Below are positions 1 to 7,456 of a stretch of 37,031 nucleotides of DNA, piece by piece. The notes beneath the pieces were generated by a model. That model was given only the letters and a program-made list of their open reading frames with translations. It searched no databases and was not told the origin of the DNA. Origin of the DNA: Bacteroidota bacterium (GTDB lineage: Bacteria > Bacteroidota > Bacteroidia > Bacteroidales > Prolixibacteraceae). Each line of letters opens with the position of its first letter. Position 1 is the first letter of the stretch. Location: positions 1 through 37,031 of the forward strand of contig JAUXUF010000059.1 in assembly GCA_030684645.1 (NCBI GenBank), given 5' to 3'. Made by a program: the position numbers and the translations under genes.

Positions 1-338
1 CTTCATCATGGATGTTTTGAGCCAGAGGGGTAACCGCTTTTTGTGTGTTCATGGTGCGGACAATTTCACGCCATCCGCTGTGAATGCCTTCTTTCTTTAG
101 TTGATGCCGGACCGTATTCACCACCCAATAGGCCAGCAGGCTCAGATGAAGATGGGCCATCGCGCTTTCATCTTTTTTATGGTAGATGGGACGTATTTAA
201 CTCATCGAGATAACCAGCATTCAAGATGGTACGATGGCAAACCCTGTCGCAAGAATTGCGATAACTCTCCACTAAACGGTAATAACCCGAATAGCGATCA
301 GTCTTGGGATTGGTACGCATGGATACTTTGAAATACAT
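1..338 (-). pseudogene. Internally deleted IS1634/IS4-type transposase remnant
   Basis: Two blocks of one transposase lie next to each other. Minus strand 338 down to about 195 encodes a typical N-terminus: MYFKVSMRT, then YYRLVESYRNS and AGYLDEL. From about 190 down to 1, in a different frame, comes the C-terminal region: PIYHKKDESAMAHLHLSLL, AYWVVNT and REIVRTMNTQKAV. The several hundred residues normally between them, with the DDE catalytic core, are absent, and the first block stops soon after the junction. The coding fragment runs off the left edge, so the 3' end and outer inverted repeat are not visible. The family is assigned from remembered motif resemblance to Bacteroidota IS1634/IS4-like transposases. 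It cannot make an active enzyme. Confidence 0.75.
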
Positions 339-507
339 GGCCCCAAAGTAAACACGTAAATCACTGAAAACCAATACCCCCTTGTGTACTACAAATGGAA
401 TTTGAAAAATACAAATACTGAATATCAGATACTTACAAAATCAAAACACAAAAAATACCCATAATCAGAGCAAAAAAACTTGATTTTAGGCTGTTTTTTC
501 TTCGATC

Positions 508-1051
508 TTGATGGAAATGCTGCAAGATGGGTTAAATCTTCCCAACACAAACGGTCATTTTATTAATCCTGAAACTAGCCAAAATCAGGTTGTGTGGCGC
601 TTTCGCTGGCTCTGGATATGGAGTGCTAGGGAATTGCTCCACATGGACTTACCCCGGAGATATAAACAATGCCCTTGCAAATATGGGGTTTTCTAATGGA
701 GGTACTTGGGATAGTTTAAGCGATAACTATCAGATAGTTAAAGGAGAATTAAAATATTTCCATCCGGTCATTATGACAGGTACAACCGGTATTTTTAATC
801 TGACTAATGCCCACATTTGGGTAGCAGATGGATATGATTCACTGGCGTATGAATACGAATCAATTTACTACGATGAATTTGGAAATCCACATTGTACATG
901 TGTTCAATATTCCAGAGAAATGATTAGCATGTGTTGGGGACAATATAATGGAAGTGGAAATGGTTTTTATTTGGCACATTACTCATTTACAGATTGTTCT
1001 GGAGATTCATATGACACATATTTACGAGCACTGACAGGTATTCGCCCGTAA
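508..1051 (+). pseudogene. C-terminal fragment of a C10-family (streptopain-like) cysteine peptidase, frameshifted
   Basis: The open frame from about 584 to the stop at 1049-1051 resembles the C-terminal half of C10 peptidases. It has an ALANMGFSNGGTW segment, KGELKYFHPVIMTG, then NAHIWVADGY holding the expected catalytic His, CWGQYNGSGNGFYL in place of the usual NWGWGG..GYY, and a final IRP. The upstream part of the family, LPNTNGHFINPETSQNQ, appears in the other frame at about 538-588, so a frameshift near 590 is inferred. The catalytic Cys region (GC.ATA.AQ) and the signal peptide are missing, and the only starts are TTG codons. The fragment sits beside the transposase remnant, which suggests decay after rearrangement. 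Confidence 0.65.
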
Positions 1052-1180
1052 ATACTGACACCTTGCAATTTCAATTTTTACTTATGATGCGGATCAAGGA
1101 TTGGATTTATAAACAGTTTATCATAGGCGACAAAATCAATAATTTCCATTAATATCACAAAGTTCTCCATGGCAATTTAT

Positions 1181-1188
1181 TATCTTTG
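1181..1188 (+). promoter_or_regulatory. Bacteroidota-type -7 box (TATCTTTG)
   Basis: TATCTTTG is an exact match to the TAnnTTTG -7 element. No convincing TTG is seen 19-21 nt upstream. It lies about 100 nt before the ATG at 1288 and overlaps the upstream in-frame TTG at 1186, which argues against that TTG as the start of the lipoprotein gene. Confidence 0.45.
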
Positions 1189-1287
1189 TCTTCAGAGTAT
1201 TACTATTACGTAGCATTTGATTCTTCAACTCTTGATCCGCAATTATTATTTTCGATTAATATTTTAGTTACTCCTAATACAACCAAA

Positions 1288-1776
1288 ATGAAACCATTAT
1301 ATTTACATATTGTTATTGCGGCCTGTTTAATTCAATTTCTGATTTCATCCTGTGATTTATTTACATTTCAGGATACGAATAAGGTCGAACTTGGAGGATT
1401 AAATGAGTTAAAAGAAACCATTTCTACTGATGGACAGATAATTGCAGATGATTCTGATAGCATAATGGCACCTTTTGTGTATAGAAAATGGTTTGGTTTA
1501 ACTGAATCACAGCAACCTATTGACAGTTTGTATTTGCTGAAGAACCGAGGTGGTGAATTAATTGAAAAATGGGCAATTAAGAAATTAATAAGTTACGATA
1601 AACGCCTTCAGCGACATGAATATTTATTGTCCAATGGTATGTATGTTTATTTTGAATGTGACCACAATCTCAATTTTTATATCAGTGAATTTGTTGATCA
1701 TCCTGAAAAACTGAGAAAAGACCTAAAAAAAGGGAAATACGTTTGGCTTGCCGACAAGCCTGACAATTGGGAATGA
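1288..1776 (+). CDS. Small lipoprotein of unknown function
   Basis: 162 residues starting at the ATG at 1288. The N-terminus is a type II signal peptide: MKPLYLHIV, a hydrophobic core, then a lipobox LISSC with the modified Cys about residue 20, so the product should be a membrane-anchored lipoprotein. The mature part is charged and has no family I recognise. Its C-terminal half is rich in Tyr and Lys (YEYLLSNGMYVYFECD, KGKYVWLADKPDNWE), suggesting a small beta-rich domain. The in-frame extension back to TTG 1186 is rejected because it overlaps a promoter -7 box and would bury the signal peptide. It stands alone between decayed genes and is AT-rich. Confidence 0.7.
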   Translation: MKPLYLHIVIAACLIQFLISSCDLFTFQDTNKVELGGLNELKETISTDGQIIADDSDSIMAPFVYRKWFGLTESQQPIDSLYLLKNRGGELIEKWAIKKLISYDKRLQRHEYLLSNGMYVYFECDHNLNFYISEFVDHPEKLRKDLKKGKYVWLADKPDNWE

Positions 1777-1796
1777 TTGTCTGTTTAATTCTATTT

Positions 1797-1895
1797 TCAC
1801 TTAAACTTCTTCAGCAAAAAATCCTGATTAATAATCCGGTAATATCCAAAAGCGAACGAGAATTTGGTGGTGAGGAAGTCGTAAAGGGCTTCTTG
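1797..1895 (-). pseudogene. 3' scrap of an outer-membrane barrel gene, paralogous to 15271-16386
   Basis: The minus strand from about 1892 to the TGA at 1797-1799 encodes EALYDFLTTKFSFAFGYY, then RIINQDFLLKKFK. This is almost identical to the last 30 residues of the intact protein at 15271-16386. Homology stops abruptly at about 1893-1895 (upstream codons read RIKQ rather than the expected barrel strand). Only the terminal beta-strands remain, so this is the end of a lost second copy. It shows that a paralogous locus once stood here. Confidence 0.85.
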
Positions 1896-1922
1896 TTTTA
1901 TACGGTTTTATAACTATTTTTG
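1893..1922 (+). promoter_or_regulatory. Promoter, TTG-N19-TATTTTTG
   Basis: TTG at 1893-1895, a 19-nt spacer, then TATTTTTG at 1915-1922 match the Bacteroidota housekeeping promoter on both elements and spacing. The next gene on this strand is ricT at 2083, so a leader of roughly 150 nt is implied. The stretch 1923-2082 has no other feature that I can identify. Confidence 0.5.
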
Positions 1923-2082
1923 CACTTAAGTGGCAATTCTCTGACAGAAAAGCAATCTGTTGGATTTCATCATACAAAATGATCTTCTGATGTGTCGGTA
2001 ATCAGATGCAAATCTATTTCAGAACATTTTGATTGCAACCACTGGATTTAATACGTTTAACTTTTGACTTGACACTACTTCT

Positions 2083-3207
2083 ATGGATGATTTCAATTTG
2101 GTTGATCGCGGCTGTTGCAATGGACATGGTGGTACCTGCTCAAAACTACACGTTTATGATTGGCTCAATGATGTCATCAGTAATACCAATCCTACTGATT
2201 TGGTTGAAGTTCGGTTCAAGAATACCCGAAAAGATTTTTTCCGGAATGTAAATAACCTGAAATTGGATCCAGGCGATATTGTCGCCGTGGAAGCCAATCC
2301 GGGACATGATATCGGTATTGTTACGGTGACGGGCGATCTGGTCATCGAACAGATGAAAAAGCACAAAGCCACGCTGATCAACGGTGAAATCCGTAAAATA
2401 TACCGAAAAGCCAAACAAGCTGACATCGACAAATGGAAGGAATCCATTGCCCTCGAACACCAAACCATGATACGGTCGCGCCAGATTGCCATAGAACTTA
2501 ACCTGAACATGAAGATCGGCGACGTGGAATACCAGGGCGACCGGACCAAAGCAATTTTCTATTACCTGGCCGACGACCGGGTTGACTTTCGTCAACTCAT
2601 CAGGGTGCTTGCCGATACTTTCAAGATCCGTATTGAAATGAAGCAGATCGGTGCGCGTCAGGAAGCCGGACGAATTGGCGGAATCGGCCCCTGTGGCCGT
2701 GAAATTTGCTGCGCCTCCTGGATGAGTAATTTTGTATCAGTAAACACCAATTCGGCACGTTATCAAGATATTTCACTCAATCCGCAAAAGCTGGCCGGTC
2801 AGTGCGGAAAGCTTAAATGTTGCCTCAATTTTGAATTGGATACTTATCTCGACGCCCAAAAAGATTTTCCGCCGGCCAATGTTCAACTCGAAACCGAAAA
2901 CGGAACCTTTCAGTATCAGAAAGCAGATATTTTTAAACAAATATTCTGGTATTCACAGATGGGCGATAAATCTGGAACTTTTTTTTCTGTTCCGGTAAAG
3001 AGAGTGAAAGAAATTATCCAGATGAATCAAAAAGGCAAAAAAGCATCCCGGCTGATTCAGGATTTTGACGTCAAACCGGTAATTGAAAAAATGGGTTTTG
3101 AAGCAGGTTCAGACCATGATTCCTTAACACGATTTGATGATCCCAATCGTGCAGCCGGTAAAAAACACGGGAACAGCCGCCGGAGAAAATTCAAACCAAA
3201 AATATGA
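2083..3207 (+). CDS. ricT: RicT/YaaT-family PSP1 domain protein
   Basis: 374 residues. The PSP1 C-terminal signature is clear: GRIGGIGPCGREICC around residues 197-211, ASWMSNFVSV, then KLAGQCGKLKCCLNFELD around 238-255. In Bacillus, RicT (YaaT) forms the Fe-S-containing RicA/F/T complex that acts with RNase Y in mRNA maturation. Bacteroidota members are common, but their partners are not established. An extra cysteine cluster, DRGCCNGHGGTC, lies at residues 8-19, so several Cys pairs could bind a metal or cluster. The C-terminal tail is basic (KKHGNSRRRKFKPKI), suggesting RNA contact. It is the first gene of a compact run with gldH (4-nt ATGA overlap) and trmB. The ATG at 2083 is the first that gives the conserved N-terminus. 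Confidence 0.9.
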   Translation: MDDFNLVDRGCCNGHGGTCSKLHVYDWLNDVISNTNPTDLVEVRFKNTRKDFFRNVNNLKLDPGDIVAVEANPGHDIGIVTVTGDLVIEQMKKHKATLINGEIRKIYRKAKQADIDKWKESIALEHQTMIRSRQIAIELNLNMKIGDVEYQGDRTKAIFYYLADDRVDFRQLIRVLADTFKIRIEMKQIGARQEAGRIGGIGPCGREICCASWMSNFVSVNTNSARYQDISLNPQKLAGQCGKLKCCLNFELDTYLDAQKDFPPANVQLETENGTFQYQKADIFKQIFWYSQMGDKSGTFFSVPVKRVKEIIQMNQKGKKASRLIQDFDVKPVIEKMGFEAGSDHDSLTRFDDPNRAAGKKHGNSRRRKFKPKI

Positions 3208-3674
3208 AACAGTTTTTTTCCTATCTTCTGATCCTTTCCTTACTGACAGGCATCATTTCGTGCGACCGTAAACGGGTTTTTGAATCCTATTACGAATTAG
3301 ACAAAAAAGGATGGAACAAAGATTCTGTGGTCGTATTTCAAGCAGCAATCACCGATACCGTCAAAAACCATAATTTGTTCGTAAACATCCGGAACAAAGG
3401 AACTTATCCGTACAGCAACATTTATCTTTTCCTGACTATTGGTTCGCCCGATGGAACGTTAAAAACAGATACCGTTGAGTTCATCCTCGCAGAACCTTCG
3501 GGTCGCTGGAAAGGAAGTGGTCTCGGTGATTTGTTTGACAACCAGATTCTTTATAAAAACAGCGTTTATTTCCCCCGGAAAGGAAAATATTCCTTTGAAA
3601 TCAAACAGGGGATGCGCGACAATGTGCTACCCGGAATCCGTGATATTGGCATCCGGATTGAAAAAACATACTGA
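3204..3674 (+). CDS. gldH: Gliding-motility lipoprotein GldH
   Basis: 156 residues, overlapping ricT by 4 nt. A type II signal peptide ends at GIISC (Cys about residue 20), followed by the family-typical DRKRVFESYYELDKKGW. The mature region, NIYLFLTIGSPDG, DTVEFILAEPSGRWKGSGLGDL and GIRDIGIRIE, fits GldH. In Flavobacterium GldH is needed for gliding and is linked to the GldN/PorN-type motility and type IX secretion machinery, but it also occurs widely in non-gliding Bacteroidota, so motility cannot be inferred. The ricT-gldH-trmB order suggests co-transcription. Confidence 0.88.
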   Translation: MKQFFSYLLILSLLTGIISCDRKRVFESYYELDKKGWNKDSVVVFQAAITDTVKNHNLFVNIRNKGTYPYSNIYLFLTIGSPDGTLKTDTVEFILAEPSGRWKGSGLGDLFDNQILYKNSVYFPRKGKYSFEIKQGMRDNVLPGIRDIGIRIEKTY

Positions 3675-3676
3675 AA

Positions 3677-4420
3677 GTGGCTAAGAATAAATTAACAAAA
3701 TTTGCCGAGCTGAACACCTATGATCATGTGGTTTATGTATCGTACAAACAATTGCAATCCGAAGAATTTCAGTTCAGGGGAAAATGGAGCCAGTTTTTTT
3801 TTGGGAACAGCAATCCGCTAATTCTTGAATTGGGCTGCGGTAAGGGTGAATATTCTGTTTCGCTGGCCAGGCATTTTCCTCAATTCAACTTTGTGGGAAT
3901 CGACATCAAAGGATCCAGAATGTGGGATGGGGCCACCCAGGCCAAAGAGATGGGGTTGAACAATGTGGGATTTTTACGTACTAACATCGAAAATATCCGT
4001 TTGTTTTTTGCTGAAGACGAAGTGTCAGAAATCTGGCTCACCTTTCCTGATCCGCAAATGAAGAAGACACGCAAACGAATGACAGCCACCAATTTCATTG
4101 AGAACTACCGCCAGATTATGATTCCCAACGGAATTATTCACCTGAAATCCGACAGTAATTTTATGTATCGGTACACCGAAGCAATGGTCGCCGAAAATCA
4201 GTTTGAAATTGTCCGGAAAACCGACGACGTGTATCATTCGGAATTGCTCGACGAGGTACTTTCGATCCAGACATTTTATGAAAAACAATGGCTCGACCGT
4301 GGAATAAACATTAAATACCTGGCATTTAAACTAAGTCATCAGAATCCGCTTCTTGAGCCTGATGTAGAGATTGAAAAAGATCCGTACCGAAGTTTCGGAC
4401 GGGATGCGAAGCCCCTCTAA
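3677..4420 (+). CDS. trmB: tRNA (guanine-N7-)-methyltransferase TrmB
   Basis: 247 residues with a GTG start 2 nt after the gldH stop; no better in-frame ATG precedes the conserved region. TrmB uses S-adenosylmethionine to methylate N7 of G46 in the tRNA variable loop. The class I methyltransferase motif I is ILELGCGKGEYSVSLA (about residues 49-64), followed by VGIDIKGSRMW. The family signature IWLTFPDPQMKKTRKRM is at about 119-135. The C-terminus (ADLEPDVEIEKDPYRSF-like region) closes normally. Length and motifs are typical. Confidence 0.95.
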   Translation: MAKNKLTKFAELNTYDHVVYVSYKQLQSEEFQFRGKWSQFFFGNSNPLILELGCGKGEYSVSLARHFPQFNFVGIDIKGSRMWDGATQAKEMGLNNVGFLRTNIENIRLFFAEDEVSEIWLTFPDPQMKKTRKRMTATNFIENYRQIMIPNGIIHLKSDSNFMYRYTEAMVAENQFEIVRKTDDVYHSELLDEVLSIQTFYEKQWLDRGINIKYLAFKLSHQNPLLEPDVEIEKDPYRSFGRDAKPL

Positions 4421-4511
4421 ATCTCCCCGCAGTGGAGACTTAAAAGCCCCATCCCCAACCCCTGCCTCGTCTGGCAGGCGGGCTTCCCCAAAAGGGAAGG
4501 GGGTTGGGCAG
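4421..4511. repeat. GC-rich palindromic repeat, copy 1
   Basis: Just after the trmB stop lie clustered short palindromes: a TCTCCCCGCAGTGGAGA hairpin, then a GC-rich unit with the core CCTGCCTCGTCTGGCAGG, then CTTCCCCAAAAGGGAAG. The core recurs in inverted orientation at 4589-4683. The layout resembles multi-copy REP-like elements of Bacteroidota spacers; copy number cannot be seen from this window. Confidence 0.6.
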
Positions 4512-4543
4512 TGAAAACTCAGAAAGATTGATATGTATTGTAA

Positions 4544-5008
4544 ATGAGTTTAATGTCAAAGAGTAAATCTTCATATAAGCGTTCTTTATCCCCTCCTCTT
4601 GGAGGGGTTGCCCGCCTGCCGGCGAGGCAGGGGGGAGGCTTTTCTTTACCCCCTCTTGAGGAGGGGGCAGGGGGAGGCTTTTCATTTTACGAAAAAGTAT
4701 ATGAAGTAGCCCGGTTAATTCCCGCCGGAAAAGTGACCAGCTACGGGGCGATCGCAGCTTTTCTCGGGTCGGCGCAGTCGTCGCGAATGGTTGGCTGGGC
4801 CATGAACAATGCCCATGTTCAGGAAAAATATGTACCTGCTCACCGGGTGGTAAACCGAAATGGCCTGCTCACCGGTAAGCATCATTTCGGCTCGCAAACC
4901 ATTATGCAGGAATTACTTGAAGCTGAAGGAATACGGGTTGTTGATGACCAGATCATCGATTTTGAAAAGCGCTTTTGGAATCCGATGATTGAACTTGTGA
5001 TGGAATAG
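4544..5008 (+). CDS. Alkyltransferase-like protein (ATL, Cys-less MGMT relative) with repeat-encoded N-terminus
   Basis: 154 residues. From about residue 48 the protein is an MGMT-type DNA-binding domain: FYEKVYEVARLIPAGKVTSY, GAIAAFLG, then VPAHRVVNRNG. In true O6-alkylguanine transferases the last motif is PCHR. Here Ala replaces the acceptor Cys, so it cannot transfer alkyl groups and should act as an ATL that binds O6-alkylguanine and recruits nucleotide excision repair. ATLs normally start only a few residues before FYEKVY. Here the first usable start is ATG 4544 (or 4553), and the reading frame crosses the palindromic repeat at 4589-4683, adding about 47 Pro/Gly-rich residues. No start codon lies between the repeat and the domain. 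Confidence 0.85.
   Translation: MSLMSKSKSSYKRSLSPPLGGVARLPARQGGGFSLPPLEEGAGGGFSFYEKVYEVARLIPAGKVTSYGAIAAFLGSAQSSRMVGWAMNNAHVQEKYVPAHRVVNRNGLLTGKHHFGSQTIMQELLEAEGIRVVDDQIIDFEKRFWNPMIELVME
4589..4683. repeat. GC-rich palindromic repeat, copy 2, inside the ATL reading frame
   Basis: Two tandem units of the form CCCCTC..GAGGGG..GGGGGAGGCTTTT are present. The first contains GCCCGCCTGCCGGCGAGGCA, the near-exact reverse complement of the core of copy 1 at 4421-4511. The element keeps the ATL frame open (residues about 16-47). This gives an inverted pair around the ATL start codon. Confidence 0.65.
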
Positions 5009-5025
5009 ATTGTTTAAAAAGTTCC

Positions 5026-5117
5026 AAAGTACCTGAGTACCTAAGTCCCAAAGTCAGAAATTGGAAAATGACAGGTTTTTTCTCTGGTACTTAGGTACTT
5101 TGTCTCTCAGGTACTTT
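5026..5117. repeat. Large inverted repeat in the ATL-mrp spacer
   Basis: AAAGTACCTGAG (5026-5037) pairs exactly with CTCAGGTACTTT (5106-5117). Inside it GTACCTAAGT (5037-5046) pairs exactly with ACTTAGGTAC (5089-5098). The two nested perfect arms make a long interrupted hairpin. There is no T-run, so it is more likely a dispersed palindromic repeat than an intrinsic terminator. Confidence 0.65.
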
Positions 5118-5158
5118 AAAGATCGAAGCAATCAAAATTCACAATAAATAAAAGACAA

Positions 5159-6274
5159 ATGACAGAAATACCACGCAGATTAATCGTTCCCAAGAATATC
5201 ACCGATGCACTCCGAAGTGTTAATTTCCCCGGAAGTAATCAGGATGTAGTTTCTTTGGATATGGCCCAGGAAATCAGGGTTGCCGGCAAAAAGGTTACTT
5301 TTTCGCTGGTATTTCAGCGGTCCGATGATCCGAACATGGCGGCAGTTATTGCAGCCTGCGAAGAAGCCATTCAGACTCATCTCGGTCCGGATGTGGAAAT
5401 CAAAGGCAACATTACCGCCAAGGCTATCCACCAGATGGAGCGTCCGATATTGCCGGGAGTCAAAAACCTGATTGCAGTAGCTTCAGGAAAAGGTGGAGTT
5501 GGTAAATCAACGGTTTCAGTTAACCTGGCTATCGCTCTGGCTAAAACCGGGGCCAAAGTGGGATTGATTGATGCCGATATTTTCGGGCCATCGATTCCAA
5601 AAATGTTCGGAGTTGAAAATATTAAGCCGTCCGGTATTCGTGTCGATGGGAAGGAACGCATTCAACCGATCAGTAAATTCGGCGTTAGCTTCTTATCCGT
5701 TGGTTTTTTTGTAGCTGCGGAAGATGCCATAATCTGGCGCGGCCCGATGGCTTCCAAGGCTCTCAACCAATTGATTACCGATGGTAACTGGGGAACACTG
5801 GATTACCTGCTTTTCGACCTTCCCCCCGGAACCAGCGACATTCATTTGACGCTCGTACAGACCGTTCCGGTAACCGGGGCCATCATTGTTACCACGCCTC
5901 AGGATGTGGCGCTGGCCGATGTCATCCGGGGAGTCAACATGTTCAAGAGCAAAGGTGTCGATGTGCCGGTCCTCGGGCTGATTGAAAACATGGCCTGGTT
6001 TACGCCAGAAGAACTTCCGGATAATAAATACTACATTTTCGGACAGGATGGAGGCTTGAAACTCGCTGAAGAACTTGGTCTGCCTTTGCTTGGCCAGGTT
6101 CCGATCGTACAGGCGATCAGGGAAGGCGGAGACTCTGGAAAACCTCTGGCTTTCGACGAACAATCGCCGGTTGGAAAGGCTTTTGCTCAGATTGCGGCCA
6201 ATGTGATCCGCGAAGTAGAAAACCGTAACGCAAACCTGGATCCTACAAAAAAAGTGAAGGTTTCAAAGAAATAA
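5159..6274 (+). CDS. mrp: Mrp/ApbC-type P-loop ATPase (Fe-S cluster carrier family)
   Basis: 371 residues. An N-terminal MIP18/DUF59-like domain (about 5-90) is followed by a ParA/NBP35-type ATPase. The deviant Walker A GKGGVGKST is at 110-118, then LIDADIFGPSIPKMFG and DYLLFDLPPGTSD. Family members carry Fe-S clusters to apo-proteins in the cytoplasm. The usual C-terminal CxxC cluster site is missing: after ENMAW the sequence reads FTPEELPDNKYYIFG. Similar Cys-free forms are, as I recall, common in Bacteroidota. The ATG at 5159 is preceded by an A-rich leader. A strong terminator at 6299 closes the gene. Confidence 0.9.
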   Translation: MTEIPRRLIVPKNITDALRSVNFPGSNQDVVSLDMAQEIRVAGKKVTFSLVFQRSDDPNMAAVIAACEEAIQTHLGPDVEIKGNITAKAIHQMERPILPGVKNLIAVASGKGGVGKSTVSVNLAIALAKTGAKVGLIDADIFGPSIPKMFGVENIKPSGIRVDGKERIQPISKFGVSFLSVGFFVAAEDAIIWRGPMASKALNQLITDGNWGTLDYLLFDLPPGTSDIHLTLVQTVPVTGAIIVTTPQDVALADVIRGVNMFKSKGVDVPVLGLIENMAWFTPEELPDNKYYIFGQDGGLKLAEELGLPLLGQVPIVQAIREGGDSGKPLAFDEQSPVGKAFAQIAANVIREVENRNANLDPTKKVKVSKK

Positions 6275-6298
6275 TACGATCCGGGAAAATTGAGTACA

Positions 6299-6342
6299 AC
6301 GGAACACTTTGCAAAATGAGGCAAAGTGTTCCGTTCTTTTTT
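6299..6342 (+). terminator. Intrinsic terminator after mrp
   Basis: A perfect 14-bp stem, ACGGAACACTTTGC (6299-6312) with GCAAAGTGTTCCGT (6321-6334), has an 8-nt loop and is followed by TCTTTTTT. Confidence 0.92.
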
Positions 6343-6385
6343 CTATGAATTTGAAAGCTGTTCCGGAATAGTTGGATTAAATTTT

Positions 6386-6393
6386 TAAATTTG
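6386..6393 (+). promoter_or_regulatory. Possible -7 box (TAAATTTG) before the ROK kinase
   Basis: TAAATTTG matches TAnnTTTG and lies 40 nt before the ATG at 6434, just after the mrp terminator. No TTG is present at the proper distance upstream, so the call rests on the -7 element and position alone. Confidence 0.35.
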
Positions 6394-6433
6394 TTCAGTT
6401 TCATAAAAACAGGAAAAACTAAATAAAAACCAG

Positions 6434-7429
6434 ATGAAAAAAGTAGCTATAGGAGTTGATATCGGCGGAACCAATACGGCCATTGGAGTTGTTGACGATT
6501 TTGGGAATGTAATGGTAAAAGACAACATTACAACTCCTTCGCATGGTGATGTCGATCGATATATCGACGATTTAACTCTGGCCATCCGTGAACTAATTAA
6601 TTCAGTGAAACTGCTCAATCCGGATATTGAAATTATGGGTATCGGAATTGGTGCACCACAAGGGAACTATTATGCCGGAACTATCGAACATGCTGCAAAC
6701 CTTTCGTTTAAAGGAATTGTACCTCTGGTAAAATTACTTAAACTCAAATTTCCGGAACTTCCTGCAATTGCTTTGACTAATGATGCCAACGCAGCAACTA
6801 TCGGAGAAATGATTTATGGTGGCGCCAAAGGAATGAAAAACTTTGTGATGTACGCGTTGGGAACCGGTGTTGGAAGCGGCATTGTGGTAAATGGCGACCT
6901 GGTTTATGGACAAGATGGTTTTGCCGGAGAATGTGGTCATACTGTTCTTATTCCGGATGGACGGATGTGTGGATGTGGTACTCCCGGCCACTTGGAAGCC
7001 TATTGCTCGGCTCCCGGAATGTGTCGTACCGCCTTTGAACTGATGGTGAAATACAATGCGACCGATAGTTTACTGGCTGATAAATCATTTATCGAACTTG
7101 ATTCGAAGATGATTTTTGATGCTGCCGAAAAAGGCGACAAAGTTGCCCTTGAAGTTTTCGAACAAACGGGCAAATGGCTAGGGCAAGGTTTGGCCGATAC
7201 AGCTCATCATTTAAGCCCGGAAGCAATCTTCCTTTTTGGCGGTCCAACTGCTGCCGGCGACTATATTTTCAAACCAACCAAAGAAAGTATGGAAGCGCAT
7301 TTGTTACCGACTTTCAAAAATAAGACGCAAATCCTGCCGTCGAAGTTAAAACAAGGCGATGCAGCGATTGTTGGTGCAAGCGCTCTGGTTTACAAGGAAA
7401 TCGAAAAACTACAACATACTGGCAATTAG
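6434..7429 (+). CDS. ROK-family sugar kinase, probable glucokinase
   Basis: 331 residues. The ATP phosphate-binding motif GVDIGGTNTAIGV is at 8-20, and the catalytic-base region LTNDANAATIGE is near 115-126. ALGTGVGSGIVV follows, then GECGHTVLIP and CGCGTPGHLEAYCS. The ROK zinc-site signature is usually CxCGxxGCxE. Here the third Cys is His (GTPGHLE), a form I recall from other Bacteroidota glucokinases. The likely reaction is ATP-dependent 6-phosphorylation of glucose; N-acetylglucosamine or another hexose cannot be excluded. It is a single-gene unit with a terminator on each side. Confidence 0.85.
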   Translation: MKKVAIGVDIGGTNTAIGVVDDFGNVMVKDNITTPSHGDVDRYIDDLTLAIRELINSVKLLNPDIEIMGIGIGAPQGNYYAGTIEHAANLSFKGIVPLVKLLKLKFPELPAIALTNDANAATIGEMIYGGAKGMKNFVMYALGTGVGSGIVVNGDLVYGQDGFAGECGHTVLIPDGRMCGCGTPGHLEAYCSAPGMCRTAFELMVKYNATDSLLADKSFIELDSKMIFDAAEKGDKVALEVFEQTGKWLGQGLADTAHHLSPEAIFLFGGPTAAGDYIFKPTKESMEAHLLPTFKNKTQILPSKLKQGDAAIVGASALVYKEIEKLQHTGN

Positions 7430-7456
7430 GCAATTAAAATAAAATTCATTCCATAT

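Noticed and set aside
1186-1287. Longer start (TTG 1186) for the lipoprotein at 1288
   Set aside because: It overlaps an exact -7 promoter box and puts 34 residues before a clear lipoprotein signal peptide.
4440-4685. Minus-strand Pro-rich reading frame
   Set aside because: Built almost wholly from the two GC-rich repeats and antisense to the ATL gene.
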